A stretch of 64,000 nucleotides of DNA. Origin: Epiperipatus broadwayi. Taxonomy: Eukaryota; Onychophora; Udeonychophora; Euonychophora; Peripatidae. How positions within the stretch are numbered: the first letter of the stretch is position 1; each line of letters opens with the position of its first letter. The notes under the pieces are model-generated. The model saw only the letters and a list, made by a program, of their open reading frames with translations, was not told the DNA's origin and did not search any database. The stretch is taken from NCBI GenBank assembly GCA_028023455.1, contig JAQFVV010012397.1, forward strand, positions 684,001 to 748,000. Direction: 5' to 3'. A program made the translations under genes and the position numbers. Shown piece after piece: positions 22,649 through 34,422 of this stretch.

Positions 22649-24227
22649 TGTGCCAAGGCCAAATTGGCACATGTATATAAAATAATTTTGTTGTAAAAAA
22701 ATTATTAAAACAAAAACATCTTTCGCAAAAGAGTTTGAAATAAAAGTTGAAAAATCATTGATTTAAGGTGGGAAGGGGGTTTTCTTAAAGTTAAATTGAA
22801 GGTTTTATAAAAAGGAAGTAAAGAGTTTATTATTATTAGTGAAATACAATTTAAAAGCTTTAAAAAAATATATAAATCTCTTCATTTAAATTAAAGAAGA
22901 AAAATAATCTTAAAACTAGTTTTGATGTGTAGAGTAAAATTATATATGTGTGTGTGAATGTAAAAAAAATGTATCAGTATTAAATATTATAAATAAATGA
23001 AAAATGTATTTAAAAAAAAAACACAGTGGTGCGCTACTAATTAAACAATCAATCAAAAAACACGTTATCATAGGATTAATCTAAAGGAATTTCGACAACA
23101 CCTATTGCACCATTTGCCGGAGGATATTAAAACAAAAACCATTCACAGATATAAATAGCTAGATTTTTATCGGACATTCAGTCTAGTTCGAGTTTGCAGT
23201 TTCAGTCTAGTTTTGCAGTGTCAGTCTTGTTTACAAAAATGCAGTGCTGAAAATCTTATGGAAATATACGCTCTTCTTTCAGCCCTTTGTCCAACAAGAT
23301 CATCAAAACCTACCTGTGAAATAATGTCTGCATAACAACTCAGAAATCCTCCGTCAAACGTTCAACTGTTTTCAAGAATAAAAACAACGGATTAACATAG
23401 GATTTCTTCAATAAACATCAAAATCTAACCGGTTAGATATACTCCATGAGGAGCAGCCAACAACAAGCAAAAATGCTAGGTAAACATTTATTTATTATCA
23501 TTTATAAGTAGTAGCCACCGCTGTAATTCGTAAACATTCAAGATTCAAATTATATGAACTCTATCATACATAAAATGAACTATTGATAAGTGTGTTTAAG
23601 TTTCAAATGCTATTAATGCTTTATTATTATGTTTGTGAATGTGAGATAATTTAAATGTCATAGATTATTTATGCTTTTTTTTTTCATAAAATATGTTATA
23701 ATGTGTTTATTTAAAAATATGCATGTATTAAATTAGATTGTCAAGATATTTAAATTTAGTAATATAATGTTGGTTAATCAATTATCTTTAAAACTTAATT
23801 AATGTTGATTAAAATAAATTGTCTTTAAAATTAAACTTTATTTGTCTGTCAATTCTTTTTATCAATTCTTTTTCTATATTTTATTACTGATTAAAATTAG
23901 ACTGGGCTAGTTAAGGGAATTGTTTCGAGCGCTGGATTATGAGCCTACTGACCAAAGACATTGTTTATTCTTTTGAATATATAGCTGGTGCCTGGAGTTT
24001 ACTCCGAAACAAATAAAGTGTTTGGATAGTAGGGGTTTGAATCTAGCAGCCGAGATGGGCCATTGTTGATAGTTAAAGCCATCAATAAGATCTCCCATTT
24101 TGCTCGAATGGGCTGGTTCGTTCACATAACCTTTATAAGATTATAAATGTATTATGAAGGAGTTTGAAACCGGCCAAAACTTATATATATGTGTAAGTAG
24201 GTGGTTTCAGCGGTTCGACCCGGTACA
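22649..24227 (+). repeat. 5' LTR (1579 bp)
   Basis: Begins TGTGCCAAGG and ends CGACCCGGTACA, so the TG...CA rule holds. It matches 27132-28711 nearly base for base. It contains GTGTGTGTGA where the 3' LTR has GTGCGAGCGA. Confidence 0.93.
23150..23185 (+). promoter_or_regulatory. LTR core promoter: TATA box and initiator
   Basis: TATAAATA at 23150-23157 lies 30 bp upstream of the A in ATTCAGTCTAG (23180), the classical TATA-to-Inr spacing. The same arrangement is in the 3' LTR at about 27634. This would set the U3/R border near 23180. Confidence 0.6.
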
Positions 24228-24231
24228 TAAA

Positions 24232-24255
24232 TGGCTTTACCCAACGTTTGGGGCG
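24232..24255 (+). promoter_or_regulatory. Putative primer binding site
   Basis: Four bases after the LTR end comes TGGCTTTACCCAACGTTTGG; a PBS begins with TGG, complementary to the tRNA CCA end. The priming tRNA was not identified. Confidence 0.6.
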
Positions 24256-24636
24256 AACCCGTCAAAAATGACAGAATTAAATACTTTGTTTCTTGTTTAA
24301 AAATAAAAACCTTAAAGAAATCTAAATTACATATGTGAAAGTGTATTAAATTAAAAATAAAAAAAGAATTGACAGAAACTTTTTTTTCTTACTTCTTTAA
24401 ATGAAAAGAGATTTTGTGCTATTTACGTTATTTAAAATAAATCATTATGTTAAATCAGAGACAGTTGATGTTTGGGTGGAATTAAAGCATTAAGATCGGG
24501 TAGGATAAATGGACAAAGGAGGGTGGAGTCAGCATATATTTCCAGTCTAAAAGAAATAAATAAAATAGAAATTAGTAAACTTATTAAAATAAAATACGGT
24601 ATCAAAAATAATGATAAAAAGTGTTTAAAATTATAA

Positions 24637-25140
24637 ATGATAAGAAATAAAGCCAAAATGGAGGCTCTAGGTAAAAATATAGAAAATATTCCCAACAAGG
24701 GAAAAAGGGAAATCATAGCTTTATTAACTTGCATGTTTGAAAAACAAAAAGAAACAGCCAAAGAATATAAAAAAATAGCTGAAGAGCTTAAAAACCAAAG
24801 TAATGAAATGAAGAGTAAATTGGAAGAGCAAGCTGAAATGCTTGAAAAGTTAGAGGACCAGATCGAAATGGGCCAGAATAAAATAAAGAAGAACCAAGAA
24901 GTTATAGAGTTAGATTTAATTAAAGAAAGTCAGGAAGTTGAAAAGGAAACTGACGTGATAAAAGATGTAAAAATTGAATTAGAACTAGATGATGTTGAAA
25001 CAGAGAAGACTGAAATAGAAATTAAAGCAGAACAGGATAGTGCTAAGACAGGGGGAAATATAGATCAAGAAATAGAAGAGAGACATGGGTTCAAAGTAGA
25101 AGATAGCATAAAAAAGTTTTTACAAAGAATTAAAAAATAA
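24637..25140 (+). CDS. Coiled-coil gag-like ORF of the LTR element
   Basis: A 167-codon open frame, the only substantial one in the internal region. It starts MIRNKAKMEALGKN, then CMFEKQKETAKEYKKIAEEL and heptad-patterned segments such as QAEMLEKLEDQIEMGQNKI, and ends in a basic KKFLQRIKK. It is rich in Glu and Lys, with one cysteine and no CCHC knuckle. Its position just after the PBS fits the N-terminal part of gag. A few in-frame ATGs precede the chosen one by no clear context. It resembles the ORF at 9545-9970 in composition and may come from a related element. The function as a structural gag is inferred, not shown. Confidence 0.55.
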   Translation: MIRNKAKMEALGKNIENIPNKGKREIIALLTCMFEKQKETAKEYKKIAEELKNQSNEMKSKLEEQAEMLEKLEDQIEMGQNKIKKNQEVIELDLIKESQEVEKETDVIKDVKIELELDDVETEKTEIEIKAEQDSAKTGGNIDQEIEERHGFKVEDSIKKFLQRIKK

Positions 25141-27112
25141 AAGGTTTAAAGTAAACGTTCGTGTTCGCAGATTTAAAAATAGATTTAAAAAAAGAAAGCG
25201 TAGAAAAAAATATTCCCAGATTGAAGTAATTCGGAGTTTGTCTAGGTATAAAGGTTTTCTGAGTTACGAAGTCGAAAACAGAACGGAAAGAGAAAGAGTT
25301 AGTTGATATTATAGAATTTGTAGAAAGAAAGAAAGAACCGCCAGACAAAAATTAAAAATATGTAATCTGACGGATTCGCTGGCTTGACCTAGTTAATAAC
25401 GACCATGGACTTGGAATAATGGAAAATGTTTAACAAAGGTTAATGGAATGAATGAAAAAACGAGTATCAAGTTAGTTTGAATAATTAAAAATGATTAAAG
25501 TTAGTCTTAGTAAAATAAAATAATAATCTTAGTGTTTTTAAAATGTCAAAGCATCACGATAAACGATTTATGTCAAAACCTCGATTATGTCTTATTGATT
25601 ATATTGATATCCCAGCTCATAAGTCTAGAACATAGCGGAGCGTGACGCAAACAAAACAAATGTGTAAAATCAAAATAGACAAGCAAAATGAAAATGTTTT
25701 TTTTTTAAAAAAAAAAAGAGAGTAAAAGTAACGCTTTAAAAATAAAAATGAAATAAATAAGTGTATAATGAACGTATTAATGGAAATAAAACATTATCAA
25801 ATAAAGTTAAAAAAAAAAAAGTATATTAAATTAGGATTGAGGTGTGTGCGAGTATTTGGGCAAGGAGATAAATTCCAGGCCTGACTTTTGTTGGATTAAG
25901 CCTTTTCTTGCGGTGACTTTGTTCTACAGATGGGTAGTGTGAAAAATAAATAATACTGATGATGATGCGCCAGTAGAAAAGTCCTGGCATATAAAAGTTA
26001 ATAAATCTGGAGGAAAAATTCCCAGTAACCAAATAAAATAAATATTTTAGTAAGTCGAATGTGCAGTAGAGATAGTCCTGCCATTCGCAATCTTTAAGTC
26101 CCTGTTCATAATCCGTTATGCACAAAAAAGGCCCATGCTGTAGTCACGATTTCCGCAAGAAATTAAAAGTTGGTTTAAATCAGCACAAAATCTATCTGTG
26201 TGTTTGAATTGCCTTATACTTTGCTGCCTACTTCTCTTAACATTACATTTATTACCTAATGATGAAAATAAAACTAAAAATGTACTCGAGAAAAACAGTT
26301 TTTTTCTCTTTCTGAGTACACACACGTTAAAATAAAATAGTTTTGAATATACGTAAGTTAATAAAAGGAAATAAATAAATGGTTTAAAGTAATTAAGTCA
26401 AATCAAATGTCTGTATAATAATGAAGAGGAATAAAATAAAATAGTTTTCTGAATGCACGCACGTTAATAAAGAAGTTAAGTAAATGATTTAAAATATGAT
26501 TCCGTAATATAAATAAATATGTAAACTGATATCCGTGATGGTTTAAAAATAGTATCGTAAAACTAATATTTAAAATGTTCATAAGGGTTTGAAAATAATA
26601 TTCGAGATTAGATTAATATAAATAAATATGAAAACTGATGTCCTAGTTTAGAATAATATTGTGAGATTAGATTAATACAAATGTTAAAGTAATGTTCATA
26701 TGAATTTAAAATAAAGTTGTAAGATTAATAATAAAAAAATATATAAAGTCAATCTAAGTGGATTAAGTGTGTATAAGTATACATGTGTATATACGTGCAC
26801 ATACACTGGTAATATTCGGTAAATACGATACCTTATGATGGGTATCTTAAATGTATTTATCCAGATATCCTTTTAGTTATTTTCTTAGTACTGCTGCACC
26901 TTATGATGAGTGCAAAAAGGGAATTATTTATTATAGATTCCCTGTAAGCAAGTCCAGTAATAACTCGATATCTAGAATATTAGTAGGTGTAGAATTATGC
27001 TGCACATATACACATGTGTAGGAATTATCTAAAATAATAAATTAATAAATCTTTAGAGTCAAGAATTAAAATTGCAAGAGATAAAATGGTCAAAAATTAC
27101 GCATTTTACTCT
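25141..27112 (+). other. Non-coding internal region of the LTR element
   Basis: About 2 kb without coding potential. The part 26790-26990 (with ATTCGGTAAATACGATA, CTGCTGCACCT and ATAGATTCCCTGTAAGCAAG) recurs at 62856-63025, so it belongs to a family larger than this single insertion. Confidence 0.7.
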
Positions 27113-27128
27113 AAAACGGAGGGGGGTG
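27113..27128 (+). promoter_or_regulatory. Polypurine tract
   Basis: AAAACGGAGGGGGGTG lies 3 bp upstream of the 3' LTR, as expected for plus-strand priming. Confidence 0.75.
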
Positions 27129-27131
27129 TAA

Positions 27132-28711
27132 TGTGCCAAGGCCAAATTGGCACATGTATATAAAATAATTTTGTTGTAAAAAAATTATTAAAACAAAAAA
27201 ATCTTTCACAAAAGAGTTTGAAATAAAAGTTGAAAAATCATTGATTTAAGGTGGGAAGGGGTTTTTCTTAAAGTTAAATTGAAGGTTTTATAAAAAGGAA
27301 GTAAAGAGTTTATTATTATTAGTGAAATACAATTTAAAAGCTTTAAAAAAATATATAAATCTCTTCATTTAAATTAAAGAAGAAAAATAATCTTAAAACT
27401 AGTTTTGATGTGTAGAGTAAAATTATATATGTGCGAGCGAATGTAAAAAAAATGTATCAGTATTAAATATTATAAATAAATGAAAAATGTATTTAAAAAA
27501 AAAAACACAGCGGTGAGCTACTAATTAAACAATCAATCAAAAAACACGTTATCATAGGATTAATCTAAAGGAATTTCGACAACACCTATTGCACCATTTG
27601 CCGGAGGATATTAAAACAAAAACCATTCACAGATATAAATAACTAGATTTTTATCGGACATTCAGTCTAGTTCGAGTTTGCAGTTTCAGTCTAGTTTTGC
27701 AGTGTCAGTCTTGTTTACAAAAATGCAGTGCTGAAAATCTTACGGAAATATACGCTCTTCTTTCAGCCCTTTGTCCAACAAGATCATCAAAACCTACCTG
27801 TGAAATAATGTCTGCATAACAACTCAGAAATCCTCCGTCAAACGTTCAACTGTTTTCAAGAATAAAAACAACGGATTAACATAGGATTTCTTCAATAAAC
27901 GTCAAAATCTAACCGGTTAGATATACTCCATGAGGAGCAGCCAACGACAAGCAAAAATGCTAGGTAAACATTTATTTATTATCATTTATAAGTAGTAGCC
28001 ACCGCTGTAATTCGTAAACATTCAAGATTCAAATTATATGAACTCTATCATACATAAAATGAACTATTGATAAGTGTGTTTAAGTTTCAAATGCTATTAA
28101 TGCTTTATTATTATGTTTGTGAATGTGAGATAATTTAAATGTCTTAGATTATTTATGCTTTTTTTTTTCATAAAATATGTTATAATGTGTTTATTTAAAA
28201 ATATGCGTGTATTAAATTAGATTGTCAAGATATTTAAATTTAGTAATATAATGTTGGTTAATCAATTATCTTTAAAACTTAATTAATGTTGATTAAAATA
28301 AATTGTCTTTAAAATTAAACTTTATTTGTCGGTCAATTCTTTTTATCAATTCTTTTTCTATATTTTATTACTGATTAAAATTAGACTGGGCTAGTTAAGG
28401 GAATTGTTTCGAGCACTGGATTATGAGCCTACTGACCAAAGACGTTGTTTATTCTTTTGAATAGAAAGCTGGCGCCTGGAGTTTACTCCGAAACAAATAA
28501 AGTGTTTGGATAGTAGGGGTTTGAATCTAGCAGCCGATATGGGCCATTGTTGATAGTTAAAGCTATCAATAAGATCTCCCATTTTGCTTGAACGTGCTGG
28601 TTCGTTCACATAACCTTTATAAGATTATAAATGTATTATGAAGGAGTTTGAAACCGGCCAAAACTTATATATACGTGTAAGTAGGTGGTTTCAGCGATTC
28701 GACCCGGTACA
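27132..28711 (+). repeat. 3' LTR (1580 bp)
   Basis: Same boundaries as the 5' LTR. Private differences include GTCTTAGATT (5' LTR: GTCATAGATT), GAATAGAAAGC and GCTTGAACGTGC. These help to date the duplication that follows. Confidence 0.93.
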
Positions 28712-29752
28712 ATATGTATATATATAATACAAAACTCCAACGTTTCAACTGTTTTTATCTTCATACAGTCATTTTCAAGAATATCTCTCTCCACTGCTAT
28801 TTTTTATTACTTTTTCTTTTACGATTTAATTACAAATATACTCCATGAGGAGCAGCCAACGACAAGCAAAAATGCTAGGTAAACATTTATTTATTATCAT
28901 TTATAAGTAGTAGCCACCGCTGTAATTCGTAAATATTCAAGATTCAAATTATATGAACTCTATCATACATAAAATGAACTATTGATAAGTGTGTTTAAGT
29001 TTCAAATGCTATTAATGCTTTATTATTATGTTTGTGAATGTGAGATAATTTAAATGTCATAGATTATTTATGCTTTTTTTTTTCATAAAATATGTTATAA
29101 TGTGTTTATTTAAAAATATGCGTGTATTAAATTAGATTGTCAAGATATTTAAATTTAGTAATATAATGTTGGTTAATCAATTATCTTTAAAACTTAATTA
29201 ATGTTGATTAAAATAAATTGTCTTTAAAATTAAACTTTATTTGTCGGTCAATTCTTTTTATCAATTCTTTTTCTATATTTTATTACTGATTAAAATTAGA
29301 CTGGGCTAGTTAAGGGAATTGTTTCGAGCGCTGGATTATGAGCCTACTGACCAAAGATGTTGTTTATTCTTTTGAATAGATAGCTGGCGCCTGGAGTTTA
29401 CTCCGAAACAAATAAAGTGTTTGGATAGTAGGGGTTTGAATCTAGCAGCCGATATGGGCCATTATTGATAGTTAAAGCTATCAATAAGATCTCCCATTTT
29501 GCTCGAATGTGCTGGTTCGTTCACGTAACCTTTATAAGATTATAAATGTATTATGAAGGAGTTTGAAACCGGCCAAAACTTATATATATGTGTAAGTAGG
29601 TGGTTTCGGCGGTTCGACCCGGTACAATATGTATATATATAATACAAAACTCCAACGTTTCAACTGTTTTTATCTTCATACAGTCATTTTCAAGAATATC
29701 TCTCTCCACTGCTATTTTTTATTACTTTTTCTTTTACGATTTAATTACAAAT
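27921..29752 (+). repeat. 915-bp tandem duplication of 3' LTR part plus flank
   Basis: 27921-28835 (LTR from ATATACTCCATGAGG, LTR end, 124 bp of right flank) is repeated at 28836-29752 with an exact offset of 915. The LTR end CCCGGTACA falls at 28711 and again at 29626, each followed by ATATGTATAT and the flank ending TTACAAAT. The junction has an AT microhomology. The third partial LTR (28836-29626) keeps ancestral bases at sites where 27132-28711 is changed. Confidence 0.93.
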
Positions 29753-31089
29753 CTGTCTTAAAAAGATCCAAGAAACTTTTTATACAAATAAAGGAGTGTC
29801 ACGAAAATACTCATTGTAATCAGATATTTTTTTAATATAGAGCACTAGACTGAAGAAAGGAGCACATCAACTTTTATCCTCAGTACATTGTCCAGTTTTC
29901 TCTGTCAACTATTAGAAGTTGCTAAGGAAGACAAAAAACAGAATCTTGCAGATAAATTGTCAAGAAAATTCTTTTGTTTCAAGCAAAATAAAATACTAAC
30001 ACTATGTGTAACTATATTCAATGTTTGTGTGATAATAATTAAAAGAAAAAAGATATTCAAAGGAAGAAGACTTTCAAAACAAAATCATAAGATAGATTAA
30101 AAGCGGAAACTTTAATATTTTTTATTGTTTTTGAATATTCAAGAGGAATAAATAAAAATATTGAACTATAAAAGAATATAGAATAAAAACTGAAATTTGA
30201 GATTGTCAAATAAGATATATTTTGTTCACGAATGAATGAAAATAATAAAATCTTTAAATTTGAATTATTTATAGAACAAACTATATTATAATTCACTGAG
30301 AATAATATGAATGAAACTATTTCAATGAAAATTGCATTGAAATAAATCATTTCTTTTTCATATACAGATGTGAGAAGTTATAAGAATCAGTTAGATATAA
30401 GATGTGAACTTCTGTTCTGATATCCAACTAGAAAAATATTGAAGAGGGAATTTACAAATTATATTATATTGATTTATTTTTTTTATTAATAAATTATTTT
30501 ATCATTTATTAATTTGTCTGGTTATTTTTATGCATATACTAAAGCAAGTATTGGATATAGTGCTTTTCTGCTTTCTAAAAATTCACGAATTAAATACTGT
30601 ATATCTAATTGGCATATTATCATAATACCTTTTGTTTTATATAATACATACTAATAATTATACAGCATTAATGCCACATATACGACTCACAGAAAGAACA
30701 CCCACCATAGCTCTAAACATGATTACCAATATGTGAAACTTGGAATGTACTGTTATAGAAGCAAATGTTAATACCTGTATTGTGATGATTTATATATATC
30801 AAACCCCATATACTATTCTTCTACTTTACCACTATATAATTGTTCATTATTTATTTAATGATTAAAACCATCACTTACTTCTCATTTTTGTTTATCCATC
30901 CCACCAATTGGCTACTCTGAGAATAGTTAACATTACTAAGATGTTTATATTTCAATAAAAAATATTTTTTGTTGTGAATAAGTAGCTAAATTCAAACAGA
31001 AAAAATAAAAATTGTGATGATATTACAGCAGATTCCTCTCTAGCAAGTTGTAATATTCAGAACTTAATTCAACAAAAAAAAGAAAACAT
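29753..31089. other. Intron sequence, nothing supported
   Basis: Several short open frames occur but none has recognisable motifs. The region 29753-30120 is less A/T-monotonous and could be an old repeat. Confidence 0.4.
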
Positions 31090-31099
31090 TATGATTTAT

Positions 31100-31334
31100 T
31101 TTTGGCATTTGCATTTTCTTGTGTTAATCACAAGGATGTGAAATGACTTATTTGCTTAATTTGTAATGAAGTTTTGACTGCTAAAAGCATGAAACCATCC
31201 AAACTAAAGAAACAACTTAATACCAAGCAGGCAACATACTGCAACAAACCAAAGGAATACTTTGAATGACATCTACAATCCTCAAATACAGAAAAACAAT
31301 GTTTTGATAAATTTATTGCTGCCAACAAAAATTA
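31100..31334 (+). pseudogene. BED-type zinc finger fragment of hAT relic
   Basis: Plus-strand translation with one stop gives CLICNEVLTAKSMKPSKLKK, then NTKQATYCNKPKEYF. This matches the usual pattern of a ZBED finger: CxxC, then a MKPSKLKRHL...H-type segment. The His of HLETKH has decayed (here QLNTKQ). The frame breaks at the pogo-like insertion at 31339. Confidence 0.75.
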
Positions 31335-31526
31335 TTTACACCTGGGTCTCGTTTTATGTGGATTATTTTAATGCGATTTTGAAGTTATGCGATTTATATT
31401 TCTTCTTAATATCTTTCATATTTCACTATATTTATTAGATATCAAGAAATTTAAATTATTAATAACTTATTTTCACTTGAAATTTTTTTTTTTTTTTTTT
31501 CAAAAATATAACGTTATATTAGCAGC

Positions 31527-31640
31527 TAACATGAATATGGCCTGAAGCTGTATTTAGAATTTTAACTTCTATGTAAATAACCTTAACATGAATATGGCCT
31601 GAAGCTGTATTTAGAATTTTATCTTCTATGTAAATAACCT
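31527..31640. repeat. 57-bp tandem duplication
   Basis: TAACATGAATATGGCCTGAA starts at 31527 and again at 31584; the copies differ by one base. Confidence 0.9.
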
Positions 31641-31917
31641 ACTTATACTAATGAGTAAATAATAATAATAGATTTATACTTACATATAAAAATATCGCAA
31701 TAAATATTCAAAAAATTTAAACTTTTAAAATGTATTTTGTTATATATAACAGAAATAAATAATCTTTTAAATTTTTAAAATAAAAAACAAAGATTTTATA
31801 AACTGAAAATAATCTTTCTAATGATAATATATAATCTTTTTGTTTTGATTGCGATCTCATTTTTTAAATATAGAAACAGAAAACCATTAACACAGCACAA
31901 AACTGAAAGTGGTGTTA

Positions 31918-32040
31918 GTTGTACATCACATCACGAATAAAAATAAAGTGGCTAACAGGTTTCTCTGGACATAATTGTCGAGAGATTCTTGACTTCGTTT
32001 AAGGAGAAGCCACAATACATCACATCACATCAAATCTGAT
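31918..32040 (+). mobile_element. Non-LTR 3'-end fragment (family of 5940-8970)
   Basis: GTGGCTAACAGGTTTCTCTG and GACATAATTGTCGAGAG correspond to the 3' UTR of the LINE copies at about 6005 and 8690 (there on the other strand). The fragment ends in ACATCACATCACATCA, the tail of that family. A copy of the tail word also precedes it (31922), so it may be flanked by a short duplication. Confidence 0.7.
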
Positions 32041-32409
32041 TTCTTACCAGTTTACAAACGAATGCAAGCATTAATGATTAAAATATGTATGGAAAATGTA
32101 AAATTAAATACTGTAGTTAATAAAAATCATAAAAAAAGTTTGTCTTGTATTAATTTTTTTCAAATATTTGAAATTTTTTATTAGTCATACTTTATTTGCT
32201 TATTATTTTAATGCGAATTTTAAAGTAATTTTTCCATGTTGCTTTGCTTTTATGTGAATTCTGAAAATTACAGACCTTATCCCCCATTTTTCAAGGTAAG
32301 TTAAGTCTACTTTTGTGCGATTTTTTTTAATGCGGGTTTTTCGTGGAACCTATCTACCACATAAAATGAGATCCAGGTCTATTTGCTTTTTATTAAATTT
32401 CTTATTTAA

Positions 32410-33140
32410 TTGCAAAAAAATAAAAAATCCTATATGATAGGAGGTCTTGTGTTGCCTGCTGCAATAAAAGTGTCAGAAATAATTAATGGGAAAAAATATG
32501 GAGATGAAATTCATAAAATTTCTTCATTGAATAACACTGTTTCCAGAAGAATTTCTGAAATTAATGACCTTATTGCAGCAGCTTATTATTAGGCTTAAAA
32601 ACAGCCCAAAGTTAACAATTCAGTTTTATGAACCAACTGATATTTTTAACTTGGCATGTTTGTTACTTTATATAAGATATTTGTATGAAGGAAGTATACA
32701 TGAAGAATTATTGTTTTGTTATCATTTGGGAATGTGCACAAAAGGGGAAGATATTTATCTTAAAGTTGAATTTTTTACAAATGAGGGTTTACAATGGAGC
32801 AGTTGTGTTGGTATCTGTACAGTCAGTGCTGGGGCAATGATTAGTGAGAATATTGGATTTATATCAAAAGTAAAAGCTGATGACAATGAACATATCATTT
32901 TTACTCACTGCGTGACGCATCGGAAAACACTCATACTCAAAACAATATCACCAGATTTAAATGCCGCACTTTGCAATCCTATCAAAATCATTAATTTCAT
33001 AAAAAGTTGAGCTCTTAACAGTCATATATTTTCAAACTTTTGGCAAATATATAAATTCTGATTACCAAACCTTATAGCTATATGCAGAAGCACAGTGGTT
33101 CTCAAGAGGACAATATTTATACAGATTACTACAGTTGAAA
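32410..33140 (+). pseudogene. hAT transposase core, first half
   Basis: Frame 32410-32592 carries VLPAAIKVSEIINGKK and SSLNNTVSRRISEIND, the usual SNNTVSRRI segment. After a frameshift near 32580, frame 32564-33010 carries RLKNSPKLTIQFYEPTDIFN (usual LDESTD, with E and D displaced), YIRYLYEGSIHEELLFCYHL, GEDIY, CVGICTVSAGAM (usual GVCTDGA.AM; the catalytic D is lost), a THCVTHRKTL segment (usual HC..HR) and KIINFIKS. It continues beyond the stop at 33008 with ALNSHIF to about 33140. Loss of the core Asp and the stops exclude activity. Confidence 0.85.
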
Positions 33141-34300
33141 TATTGAAACAGTAAGATTCGAATTCGAATCTTAAGTTTCATCTTTTTCTATCATCTCTTA
33201 CCCACAATCTTTATCCTACCTAAATTTAAACTTTTGGTATTGAATTGTGTATGAAGCAGTATTAAAAATATATAAACATCTGTCAAATTCGCCATAAATG
33301 CACACACACTTCGATAACAAATTTAAAACAATAAATGAAAATATTTGATATAATTTCAAATTTCTCTTTTAGTTATATAATGTTTATATAACTTTAACTA
33401 TTTATTTTAAGTTATAAACTTTCGTTCATTTATTTCTAGTTCAAAAATCTTATTTTAAATAATAATTTTAAAATTCGATTTAATTTAAAGAAAAAGTAAA
33501 AATAAATTATAAATCCCCTTTGTACTTGAATTTTGCAAGTCATGGTCGGTGAGAGATAATGGATTAATTAGAAAAATTCCCTAAAAGTTTTAATTGCTAC
33601 AAAATGTTAAAAAGTTGTAAAACAAATCTAAACTATAGGAAATGTAGCTTTCTGAATTAATTAAAAATCTTAAACTCTGACTAATGCATTGATTTGGGGC
33701 AAATGGATTGATCTAAAAATAAAATAGATAAAAATAAAAGATAAGGTAAAGAAAGAAAGAAAAACTTTTGAATTAAAAAAAATGGATTTTGTGCTGTGCT
33801 CTTGCTTGGTTTGGAGGCTTAGAGAATGCTGATTTAATTCGTATATTGTAAAATGATCAAGTAGAAAGTGCCAGAGCTATTCTCCTCCGGAGATGGTCAA
33901 TCAGATGCCCGAACCTCCACATGTGCCTTTCATAAATTGAATAATGGAGATCTGCTGTCAAAATAGATGGAGAGCTACTGCTGCTATTAAAATGACCACC
34001 ATAACCTGAGTGCGGGGAAAGGGAAGCTACTGCTTAAACTAAACGAACAATTCGCAACTGACCTGGAACATGAAATTCATCTCCTTATAAAACAGGTACC
34101 TATACCCAAGGTCTTTAGAGTACTCTAAATTCTATTCACAAGCTATAGATAACTACATAAATTGTATACTTATCATATTACTTGTTAACCTATATTCTAT
34201 AAATCTTTTTAATAATTTAGCTTACCTAACTCTTATCTATTTCTTGGGTATGTATTTCTACTTTTGCATTTTTTTGTGTTAATAATAGCATGCCTATAAG

Positions 34301-34422
34301 ATTTCCGACCGGACCTAGCCAATCTTTAAATGGAAGTCGTAATTAAAATGGTTGCCATCTTGTGCGGCGACTGAATAGTAAATCTCTTTTTTATACTTAT
34401 GTTGGCTGGTCAGCTCGGAAAT
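34301..34422. repeat. Imperfect inverted repeat, ~22-bp arms
   Basis: ATTTCCGACCGGACCTAGCC at 34301 pairs, with mismatches, with GGCTGGTCAGCTCGGAAAT at 34404-34422. The loop is about 80 bases. Confidence 0.7.

Larger units (their letters stand above)
22649..28711 (+). mobile_element. LTR retrotransposon, non-autonomous (no pol)
   Basis: The whole element is 6063 bp. It has two LTRs of 1579 and 1580 bp, a primer-binding-site-like start, an internal region of 2904 bp with one coiled-coil ORF, and a purine-rich tract just before the 3' LTR. ATAT flanks the element on both sides (22645-22648 and 28712-28715), fitting a 4-bp target duplication. No protease, RT, RNase H or integrase motif occurs in any frame, so it would depend on enzymes from a relative, as LARD-like elements do. 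The LTRs differ at only about a dozen or two positions, which suggests recent insertion. Confidence 0.9.
31339..32379. mobile_element. pogo/Tigger-like TIR element (1041 bp)
   Basis: The left end CACCTGGGTCTCGTTTTATG (31339) is complemented by CATAAAATGAGATCCAGGTC at the right end (32379). Both ends are flanked by TA (31337-31338, 32380-32381), the pogo/Tc1 target site. The TIR resembles the CAGG...CTCGTTTTA ends known from Tigger elements. There is no transposase, so it is non-autonomous. It contains a LINE 3'-end fragment and a 57-bp duplication. Removing it rejoins the two hAT parts. Confidence 0.8.

Noticed and set aside
25950-25985. CTGATGA...GAAA in the LTR element's internal region
   Set aside because: No stem II pairing between the two boxes.
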